Source of the DNA: Panorpa germanica
Taxonomy: Eukaryota > Arthropoda > Insecta > Mecoptera > Panorpidae
Direction of reading: 5' to 3'
Length of the DNA stretch: 64,000 bases
Assembly (NCBI GenBank): GCA_963678705.1
Contig: OY783208.1
Coordinates: 13,761,782 to 13,825,781, forward strand
Shown: positions 54,940-64,000 of the stretch, piece after piece
Layout of the letters: each line of letters opens with the position of its first letter
How positions within the stretch are numbered: position 1 is the stretch's first letter
Program-made: the position numbers and the translations under genes
The notes under the pieces: generated by a model
Database searches by the model: none
The model's input: the letters and a program-made list of their open reading frames with translations, nothing else
Told to the model about the DNA's origin: nothing

Positions 54940-56729
54940 CTTTCTCAGGAAAAACAGAAAATCTGACATGCATAACTTGTAAAGAAGGAAAGCAGACACG
55001 GTTACCTTTTAAAAGTGATGGATTAAGAGTCACCAAACCCCTTAAACTGGTTCATTCTGACGTATGTGGACCAATAGAAACCCAGTCTCTCGGTGGGAGC
55101 AGATATTTTTTAACCTTCCTAGATGAATATTCCAAGAAGATTTCAGTATACCTTCTTCACAACAAGTCTAAAGTGCTCAGTAAATTCAAAGAATTCAAGC
55201 AAGAAGTTGAAAATCAATTGGATGCTCGTATAAAGGTTCTTCGTACAGACAACGGACTTGAATACGATAACAAAGCCTTCTCTGATTACCTAAAAGGTGC
55301 CGGAATCATGCATCAAACCACCACACCATACACGCCTGAACAGAATGGGACTGCGGAACGCATGAATCGGACACTGGTTGAAAAAGCGAAGTGCATGCTA
55401 CTAAACGCTGGTCTGCCGAAGTTGTATAGGGCAGATGCAATACACACTGCTGCTTACATCATTAATCGTTCCCTAACCAGATCCTTAGCTTTCAAGACTC
55501 CTATGAAAATGTGATCTGGACGCAAACCAAATGTTAATCATATGCGTATATTTGGCTGCGAGGCAATGGTTCATCTACCTAAAGAAAAACGCAGAAAATG
55601 GGACTCAAAGGCTCACAGAATGATTTTCATCGGATACTGCGACCATACAAAAGGATACAGATTCACATTACCAAATACTAGAAAGGTAATAAAGAGAAGA
55701 GATGCTACATTTCTTGAATCCTCAGTAAAAAGAGACTTTGTTTCGGTAGAATTGTATTATACAGAAACTGAAAATGACAAAATAAATAGAAATAAAGAAG
55801 ATGTAAGAGAAAAAGCAAAAACGGAAGAGGACAGCTTGATTGACAACGACACAAATTCAGAAAGTTTATATGAGACAGAGAAAGGAAACAGGTCAACATC
55901 CGACAGTGAATACTTACCTAACACCAGTATTGATTCTCCTCCTGTCAGTAATGTGACATTGAGACCAAGAAATAAAACAAAAAATAAGAATTTCAACTGT
56001 CCATGTACTGAAGAACATACTCATCTGTGTATATTCTCATCCTGTGTTCCTGTAACATATGAAGCAGTACATTCAACAAATAAAAATGAATGGATAAAGT
56101 CAATCAATGAAGAACTTGATGCTCATAAGAAAAATGAAACCTGGACATTGATAGAAAAACCTCCGAATGCCAAAGTGATCGGCAGTAAATGGGTGTTCCG
56201 AATAAAGGAAGAGTCAACGGGTTCACGGTTCAAATCGAGACTTTGTGCTAAGGGATTTGCACAAACAGCAGGTATTGACTACACAGAAACCTTCGCTCCG
56301 ACTGTAAGGTATGATTCAATACGTTTATTGCTTTCCATGGCTGTTCAAAATAAACTTAAAATCTTACAACTTGATGTAAAAACTGCATTTTTATATGGTG
56401 AACTTGAAGAGACCATACTTATGTCTCCGCCTGAAGGTCTATCCTGTGAAAACAACATGGTATGCAAGCTCAACAAGTCGCTGTATGGTTTAAAGCAAGC
56501 CCCCAGAAGCTGGAATAAGAAATTTTACTCAATATTAAAGAAATTTGGCTTCATCAACAGCAAAGCTGATCAATGTGTGTATGTTGGTCATGTCAATAAT
56601 GAGAAATGTTATCTTTGTCTGTATGTGGATGATGGCCTACTATTTTCTAAAACTGAATCCACTCTGAAAGAAATAACCAAAGAACTACAATCTGTACTGG
56701 AAGTAAAAAATATTGAACACACCAAGTAA
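54940..56729 (+). pseudogene. Copia integrase and reverse transcriptase, one in-frame TGA
   Basis: A single frame opens after the SINEs with CITCKEGKQTRLPF (end of the integrase zinc region). Integrase catalytic residues lie in HSDVCGPI, RTDNGLEYDN and TPEQNGTAERMNRT. TGA at 55,512-55,514 replaces a Trp-type position before SGRKPNVNHMRIFGCEA. RT follows: KWVFRIKEES, RLCAKGFAQTAGIDY, QLDVKTAFLYGELEE, SLYGLKQAPRSWN and LCLYVDDGLLFS. The frame ends at 56,729 by a one-base insertion. Catalytic residues of both enzymes are present. Confidence 0.85.
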
Positions 56730-56739
56730 TTTTGTAGGC

Positions 56740-57226
56740 ATGCAAATTGAGATATTTAGCAACGGTATTTTTATACATCAGACCAAGTATGTTGAACAAC
56801 TGTTAGAGAAGTTTAACATGACTGATGCTAACCCGAACACTGTTCCAGTGGACCCCCATGTCAAGCTACAAAAGGGAGATAGAGAACCAGAGAAAAACTA
56901 TCCATCTATGAGATAGAGAAGCTATGTGGATAAAGCAAGTGTTATGTGATATTGGTGAATATAAACAAGACATTATGTGTTTACATTTGGACAATCAAAG
57001 TGCCATCAGTGTAATAAAGAATATAAATTTTCAAAAAAGATGTAAACATATTAATATTAAGTATCACTTCATAAAAGAAAAATATTCTCAAAAGATTATA
57101 GATCTTAAATCTGTAAGCACTGCTGATCAATATGCAGATATATTAACTAAAGCATTGTCAAAAGATAAATTCCAATTCTTAAGATCTAAACTTGGTATGT
57201 TTAACTACAACTCTTTTGTTAAGTGA
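56740..57226 (+). pseudogene. Copia RT end and RNase H, shifted and deleted
   Basis: After the shift, NFVGMQIEI and TKYVEQLLEKFNM (RT connection) run to 56,916, then a deletion removes most of the start of RNase H. The frame 56,924-57,226 gives LHLDNQSAISVIKN, HINIKYHFIKEKY and QYADILTKALSKDKF, the C-terminal half of copia RNase H. The first catalytic Asp region is missing. Confidence 0.78.
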
Positions 57227-57328
57227 TATATTAGAATATCTTGTAGTATAACTTGATTAATATTTTCATGTTTTTTTGACACTCAATTAATTATGATTTG
57301 TTGTTAGAATGTCTAAATTTAGAGGGAG

Positions 57329-57541
57329 TGTTGGATTTAAATTTAGCGCCCTCTCGGGATTGACACTACTACTCTTCTATCTTTCTTTTTACACTCGGTA
57401 ATACTGTAGGTAATACTGTACTCTGTAATACTGTAATATGTAATTATATACTCTGTGACATCCTAATGCAAGTGTACTTTTTGTTAAATATAATAAACCT
57501 GATTAATATAAAATAATAGTTTATTTCTGCTTAATATAACA
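57329..57541 (+). repeat. 3' LTR of copia element
   Basis: 213 bases, same ends as the 5' LTR, preceded by the polypurine tract AGAGGGAG and followed by GAAGT. Confidence 0.93.
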
Positions 57542-57546
57542 GAAGT

Positions 57547-57785
57547 AAATTACAAAAATAAAACAAAAAGTGACTCAGACTTAATGCAATAATTATTTTA
57601 GATTAAAATTATTTATGGTTCACGGTCTTTGTGCATTTACTTTATTTAATTGAAATAGTCGTTGACTGTTGGACACCCTGTACTGTTTAATCGCTAATAG
57701 CTATTAGTTGGCACTGAAAAAAATTGATGTTAAAAACAACAAAAATAATGGAAGTAAAAGATTGTATATAACTTGGACTTTTTTT
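57547..57785. repeat. Right-hand continuation of the SPH segmental duplication
   Basis: It matches 29,720-29,956 closely (ATTATTTATGGTTCACGGTC, GTTGGACACCCTGTACTG). Homology stops in both copies right after AACTTGGACTTTT. Confidence 0.8.
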
Positions 57786-57999
57786 GCGTGTGGCTTGAAT
57801 TTCATGTTAAAATTTAATTCCATTTGAAATTAAAATAATCAATAAACTCGTCCTATATTAATTTTACATATATTAACAATTAATTTTTCATACAATCTGA
57901 CTAAGAAAATATATTTGTTATATAAAAAAAAAAATATTTTCAAATTTTGCGTTATTTGGTCAACTTTTATTTAAAATTTTAAATCTATTTTTTTGATTC

Positions 58000-60900
58000 G
58001 TAAGTAAGTTACCAAAGTTAGTCTATATATAAAATTTCAACTTTCTAGCACAATATTTACTCTCGGCAAATACTGCCCCCGTGTCCCCAAATAAAATTTT
58101 GAAATTTTAAATTTTCTTTTATAAATAATATACTTAATTATTAGAATATGAACTTTCTCAAAAGTTCCGTACCGGGCCCCCGAATTTCTTCAACCCCCCC
58201 TTTTTCAATTTTTGAATTTCTAATTTTTAAGAAATGTCAGCATTGAATGCCTTAATACACATGCAAAATTTCAACTTTCTATCTTTTACGAAATAAAAGT
58301 AATACAGCAAAAAAGGGATCACTTTTTTCCAGTTTTTCCAAAATTACGGGTTTCTAGCAAATTCAGGGAAAAATCCGGGGACGCTTAAAGTCTTAGAATT
58401 TTTTTTTCTAGAAAAGATCAAATTTTTAAAAACTTCCATGGAGCCGTTTTCGAGATGCCATACAAAATTCGAACCAAACATATAAGAAAACAAATATACA
58501 CCTTGGACATTAAAATATATGATCATTTACAGTAATAAAGCACTGTATTGATTAGTCTCCAGTGCCCCCGCCCATAAGCCCCAATCATGAGCTCTTGGCT
58601 CCATGCTCTTATACGTTGTCGAACTTTTAATTTGATTCCTCTAAACTTCCGCCATGGGGCGCCTTCTTCCTTTAGCACTTTGTATCGCTTCTTCGCTGAG
58701 CATCGTCGGTTTTTATAGAACTTTTACAGCGCCCCCGCTTTAGCGCTATAATTAAATAGTCCTTCGCTTCCTCCTCCCTGTGTAAAACTATCATTTACCC
58801 TAATGAAGCACAGTATTGAACAATGTCCACTGCCGTGCCCCTAAACACCAATCGTCACCTCTTAACTCCATGCTCTGTCTCGTTCTCTCACTTTTAATTG
58901 TATTCCTCTTGTATCCTCTGCACCTCCGCGACAATGCACCCACTTGCAACACCACAGCCCACCTCTGCATCATCGCTAATTAGGGCACTTTCCAATCGCC
59001 CCCGCTTTAGCGCAATTATTAAATAATCTTGCGCTTTCATTCCCTGAGTACTAATCTCTTAACAATTAGTTTTCAAAATTAATACTTTACTGGCAACCTA
59101 CACACTAACTTTCATCCTTAGAAGTACATTATTTTTTAATAATTATTCGATAAGATAAATGCTTGTTAAAATTAATTTTCACTCATTTCAATGTAAACCT
59201 ACTAATTACATCAATTAATTTATGATTTTAAGAAAGCCTAGCGGTTCGCTCCTAACAATCTCATCTCTTATTCTTAGCCCTTATTATTCCCGTTATTGTA
59301 CTTTCAATTTAATCCCCTGAACCGCCGCCCACATTTCCAGCACAAAAGCACATATTCTACAACACGGTTACTTCCCAGAACCATTATAATTTATCGCTAC
59401 TTCTTCTAACACCACCGTTACTTGGTGTCCTGAACCCCAGCGCCACCCTCTCCTCCAATCAGACACTACCAATTCGATATTACAGCAATTCATTTACATA
59501 ATTAAAACTGCACTGTAATCTTACGTTCTAATTTTCGTATTTACATTTACGATATAATATTAGTCTCCCCATTAATCCCCGCTCCTGAAATAAAATTGTC
59601 AAATTTTAGGCATAGCAATCTATTTTTCTCGTAATAATTCTCTTTACCTTTATAACCTTTATCTACCTCTTCTTTTATAAATGATCGAAATTTTAAAATT
59701 GAGCTCTTTAGCAAAGCCTTTATCTAAAAGACTAAATATCAACGTTCTAGCTCTGTTGCGACATTGCCCCCAAAAAATCACGCCGCTACTGAATAAAATA
59801 TGTGGTTTTCCAATTATTGGCAAATATACACATATCGCAAGTTAAATTTGTCTTTATTCTAAATTTTTAGATTTTACGATCTCAACTCACGCCGCCACAG
59901 AAAATTTAGGGTTTCCTTTTTTTTGTATAAGTTATGTCTAGAGAGAGCTTACCTGCCAAATTTTAATATTCTAACTCTATTCCTACATTGCCCCAAAAAT
60001 TCGCGTCGCTAATGAATTATAAATTTAGTGTTCTAATTATTGGCGATAATGCACAATTAGTGAATCTATACATGTTCCAAGTTAACATTTCCTTTATTAA
60101 ATATTATTAGATTTTATTATTTCAACTCCCACCGCCACTGGAAATTTGAAGTTTTCAATTTTTTTCCCTTAATTAGGATTACTGCACTTCCACCAGCCTG
60201 TGTACCAATCTCTAAACAATTTTTTTGTTAAATATATTCTTTACTATTAATAGCTCTGCACCGCCACCCACACTTCAAGAACAACGACTCATCTCTTGCA
60301 GAGCAGCTACTTTCTACCGCCACTACTTTAAGCGTCACCCCGAGCGTACAGACCCCCAGCGCCTCTACCCCTCTCGCTGAAGCACTTTCAATTCAATACT
60401 ACAGCCATTCATTTACATAATTAATGCTGCACTGTAAACCTACATTCTATTTTTCCTATTTAAATTTACGATTTAATATTAGTCTCCCCATTTACCCTCG
60501 CTACTGAAGTAAATTTGTCAAATTTTAGTCATATAAATTTATTTTGTTCGTACCAAATATACTCACTACCTATTATATATGACCGTTTATAGAGACTCTC
60601 TACATACTAAATTTCAAAATTGAGCCCTATTGCAAAGCTATTCTTGCCATCACTTGCCTCAAATTCGCGCCGCTACTGAGGATAATTTTTTTTCGTAATT
60701 ATGGCAAATATGCACATACATAGTTTTCAAGTCCTTTACTCTTCTTCCTCTCGCCCGATTTCGTAGCACTTTGCCTACAAACTCACCAAATATCAATCTA
60801 AATCTGCTACTGTATAAAATTTGAATATCTAAAATTGATTTTCTATTTAATATTTTACATGCAAAATATCATTGTTGAACCCCTACATCGGTATTATACT

Positions 60901-61807
60901 CGGTTTATCACACCCTGCTCTAATAATACACATAAGAAAATGTAGTTTCTTTATATTTTCGTTATTAATATGTCATTCTATATCTGCATACTAAATTTCA
61001 GCTTTGCATTTATATTTTGGCATTAGTACCCCCCACATACCACCGCTACTAAAGAAGTTTGTCAAATTTTAGCACAAGGATCTATTTTGTTTGTACCTAA
61101 GAACATATATTCTAATCCATAGCCATTCATCTCTATATATTTCATATTTCTGGTTTTTGGCCCACAGCGCCCGCCGCCTCTGGAAAATTGCAGTTTTCAA
61201 AAGTTTGTCTTTAATGACACTCTAAATAGGGCCCACGTTTCAAATGTCAACGTTTTAGCTCTGTTGCAACATTGCCCCCAAAAAATCACGCCGCTACTGA
61301 ATTAAAATTTTGGTAATCCAATTATTGGCTAACATGCGCAATTAGTGTCTCAATACATACCCTAAGTTTTAATACTAATTTTTCATTATTTCTGGTTTTA
61401 CTGTCTCAACTCTTTCCGCCACTGGAAATTTGGGGCTGTATTTTTTTTCAATAATAACTGTCTAGAGCGAGCCTACATATTAAATTTGAACGTCCTAACT
61501 CTATTCTAACATTGCCTTCGGAAATTCGTGCCGCTACTAACCTTAAATTTCAAATGTCCAACAATTGGCAAATGTGCACAATTATGATCTCAATACACAT
61601 ACCAAATTTCAGTTTTCTATCTTTTCTAGTTCCTCAGCTATTTGCAAAAGAATTTTTTCGAATTTTCCAGTTTTTCCAGAATAATTTTTTCCAGGGAAAA
61701 ATTCAGGGACGTAGAAAGTCTTAGAAATTCGTCCTTTACATAATATCAAAATTTAAAAAACTTTGTATTCGCCGTTTAGAAGATACCATATACGATTTTG
61801 TTACCGG

Positions 61808-61885
<78 letters not shown>

Positions 61886-64000
61886 ATGAGTTCTTATGAG
61901 TTTTCCATGTTAAATTGGAACATTACGAACATTATTATAGTAAGACTAGCGCTTCGTCCCGTCGCAAAGCGACGTGTATATAATATTTGTAAATAAAAAA
62001 AAGGTATTTGCTAAATTGAAAATAATGCAATATATTATTTTTAAGTAATTTTTGCTAAAATATATTATCTTTTAAATTTATGTTTTCTTATTTTGTTATA
62101 ATTCTTTCATTTACAGTAATAAAGCACTGTATTGACCAGTCTCCAGTACCCCCGCCTATAAGCCCCAATCACCTCTTGACTCCATGCTCTCTTACGTTTC
62201 CGAACTTTAAAATTTGATTCCTCTAAACTTCCGCCATGGATCGCATCCCTCCTTCAGCACTCTGTATCGCTTCTTCCCTGAGCATCGTCGGTCCTTAAAC
62301 TTTTTCACAGCACCTCCGCTATAGCGCTATAAATAAATAATCCTTTGCTTCCTCCTCCGTGCGTAAAATTATCTAATTTACCCTAATGCAGCACAGTAAT
62401 AAACAATGTCTACTGCACCGCCCCTAAACAGCAATTATCATCTCTTAGCTCCATGCTCTGTATCGTTCTCGCACTTTCAATTGTATTCCTCTGCAACAAT
62501 GCGCCCACTTGCAACACCACAGCCCACATGAGCATCATCGCTCATTAAGGCACTTTTCTATCGCCCCAATTTTCGCGCAATCATTAAATAATCCTGCGCT
62601 ACCACCCCCCGCGTTCTAATCTCTTAGCAATTAGTTTTCAAAATTAATACTTTACTGGCAACCTGCATATTAAATTTTATCCTTAGAAGTACATTATTTT
62701 TTAATAATTATTTGATAAGATAAATGCTTAATAAAATTAATTTTCACTCATTTCAATGTTAACCTACTAATTACATCAATAATTTTATGTTTTTAAGTTT
62801 ATCCTCATGCACCGCCGCCCACAATTCCAGCACCAAAGCACATATTCTGCAACACGGTTGCCTCCCAGAGCCATTATAATCTATCGTCACTACTTCTAAC
62901 ACCACCGTTACTTACTGAAACCCAGCGCCATCCTCGCCTCTCAACTCCCACCGCCACTGGAAATTTAGAAGTTTAAATTTTTTTCACATAATTAAGATTA
63001 CTTAGGATTAATTAAGATTATAAATGCATGTTAAAATTTATTTTTACTCATATCACTGTAAACCTAATAAATTTTTGCTTTTAACCCTGCTCAGCTTCTC
63101 GTTCATAATCATCCCTAACCCCAGCGCCCTCCGCTACTTACCACTCTAGCCCTTATCGTTTCCGTTTTTTGCACTTTCGATTTAATCCCTCTGCACCGCC
63201 TCCCACATTTCAAGCACAACGACTTATTTCTTGCAAAGCAGCTACCTTCTACCGTCACTACTTCAAGCGCCACTCCTTCTTAGCGTACTGATCTCCAGCG
63301 CCTCCACCTCTCTCGCTGAAGCACTTCCAATTCGATACTACAGGCATTCATTTACATAAATAGTGCTGCACTGTAAACCTACATTCTATTTTTCATATTT
63401 ATATTTACGATATAATATAAGTCTCCCCATTTACCCTCGCTACTGAAGTAAAATAATTTTATAAATGACCGTTTATAGAGACTCTCCTCATACTAAATTT
63501 TAAAATTGGGCTCTATTGCAAAGCTGACCTTGCCATCACTGGCCCTAAATTCGCGTATTCTACATGCAAAATATAATTTTTGTACCCCTATATGGTTTTT
63601 ATACTCGGTTTATCACCCCCTGCTCCAATACTACACATAAGAAAATGTAGTTTCTTAATTTTTTGCGTTTTTAATATGTCAATCTATATCTTCATACTAA
63701 ATTTCAGCTTTGTATTTATATTTTAGCTTTAGTACCCCTTACAAACCTCCGCTACTGAACAAGTTTGTTAAATTTTAGCACGGAGATCTATTTTATTTGT
63801 ATCTAAGAACATATTTTTTAAACTATAGCTTTTCATCTCTATATATTTTATATTTCTGGTTTTTGGCCCCCAGCGCCCGCCGCCTCTGAAAAGTTACAGT
63901 TTTCTATAGTTTGTCTTTAATGACACTCTATATAAAGCCCACGTTCCAAATATCAACGTTCTAGCTCTGTTGCGACATTGCTCCCAAAAAATCACGCCGC
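58000..64000 (+). repeat. Long C-rich, G-poor non-coding repeat array
   Basis: Six kilobases without ORFs, built of degenerate recurring phrases: CGCCGCTACTGAA (59,788; 60,672; 61,297 and variants), CTAGCTCTGTTGCGACATTG, TACTAAATTTCAA and GCGCCCGCCGCCTCTG. At the higher level, the block starting TTTACAGTAATAAAGCACTG at 58,528 recurs at 62,111, an offset of about 3.58 kb. It runs off the right edge. Inverted pieces of the same family lie at 21.7-23.5 kb. The plus strand has many C runs and few G runs. I do not recognise the family. Confidence 0.75.
61811..61883. repeat. (TA)n microsatellite
   Basis: TA dinucleotide run of about 73 bases within the repeat array. It is followed about 65 bases later by CTAGCGCTTCGTCCCGTCGC, which resembles the end of a dispersed insect repeat and has a relative at about 14,590. 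Confidence 0.93.

Larger units (their letters stand above)
54086..57541 (+). mobile_element. Ty1/copia LTR retrotransposon, internally deleted, with SINE dimer inside
   Basis: LTRs TGTTGG...ATAACA lie at 54,086-54,297 and 57,329-57,541, with a perfect 5-bp TSD GAAGT (54,081-54,085 and 57,542-57,546). Order: LTR, Gag fragment, SINE dimer, integrase, RT, RNase H, polypurine AGAGGGAG, LTR. Gag zinc knuckle and protease are missing, and RT thumb to early RNase H is deleted. The two LTRs differ at only a handful of positions, so the insertion is fairly recent. The unoccupied paralogous site is at about 29,715-29,725. Confidence 0.92.

Noticed and set aside
57900-58520. Possible LTR or Helitron end at the left border of the C-rich array
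   Set aside because: No matching terminal sequence, TSD or 3' hairpin with a CTRR end could be found, so no element class was assigned.
61763-61996. 77-codon frame rich in Ile-Tyr repeats
   Set aside because: It is a translation of the (TA)n microsatellite.
1-64000. CRISPR arrays, bacterial operons or bacterial transfer
   Set aside because: No regularly spaced direct repeats with unique spacers, and genes are intron-containing and eukaryotic throughout.

Overview
KIND OF ORGANISM. This is an AT-rich eukaryotic window with short exons, canonical GT/AG introns, tRNA-derived SINEs, I-like and Jockey-like LINEs, all three main superfamilies of LTR retrotransposon and many hAT-type elements. The recognisable host genes are an LRR transmembrane receptor, S1 serine protease homologues, a fibrinogen-related protein (FREP) and the start of a POFUT1-like gene. 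Together these point to an arthropod, most likely an insect. The species cannot be named from the sequence. No operons, CRISPR arrays, rRNA genes or functional tRNA genes were seen. || LAYOUT. 1-4.2 kb: a broken LRR/single-pass transmembrane receptor gene (+), with signs of a tandem paralogue just left of the window. 4.2-10.4 kb: DNA transposons. One 922-bp hAT-type element has a perfect 8-bp target-site duplication (TSD). A second copy carries a nested MITE and an ORF1-only LINE with an 11-bp TSD. 10.4-17 kb: mostly non-coding, with a dispersed repeat present as an inverted pair and a small hAT MITE. Two related minus-strand exon-like ORFs lie at 6.5 and 14.4 kb. 17-21.7 kb: a Jockey-like LINE remnant fused into the last exon of serine protease homologue (SPH) copy 1 (-). 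21.7-23.6 kb: an inverted piece of a strand-asymmetric repeat. 23.7-28.8 kb: a possible host gene (-) whose intron holds a Ty3/gypsy element that has lost reverse transcriptase and RNase H in frame. 28.8-30 kb: SPH copy 2, first exon only. 30.8-31.1 kb: a truncated POFUT1-like gene. 32.4-35.4 kb: a Tc1-like transposase remnant split by a hAT element, a 70-bp-arm hairpin and a piggyBac-like remnant. 37-41.3 kb: a SINE and an internally deleted BEL/Pao element. 41.8-47.4 kb: a near-complete bicistronic LINE with RNase H and a 12-bp TSD. 47.7-50.7 kb: a FREP gene (-) with two premature stops. 51-57.8 kb: a hAT element, SPH copy 3 (-) and a Ty1/copia element inserted upstream of it. 58-64 kb: a non-coding, C-rich and G-poor repeat array that runs off the window. 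|| HOW IT FITS TOGETHER. The host signal is a cluster of probable innate-immunity genes (LRR receptor, catalytically altered SPHs, FREP), most of them visibly decayed. It lies in a segmentally duplicated locus that mobile elements have repeatedly broken. Several insertions are dated relative to each other by nesting, by TSDs, or by an empty paralogous site. The copia insertion at 54.1-57.5 kb has its empty counterpart at about 29.72 kb. All three LTR elements keep both LTRs and TSDs but have lost different internal modules, so each looks like a non-autonomous derivative that would have needed help in trans.
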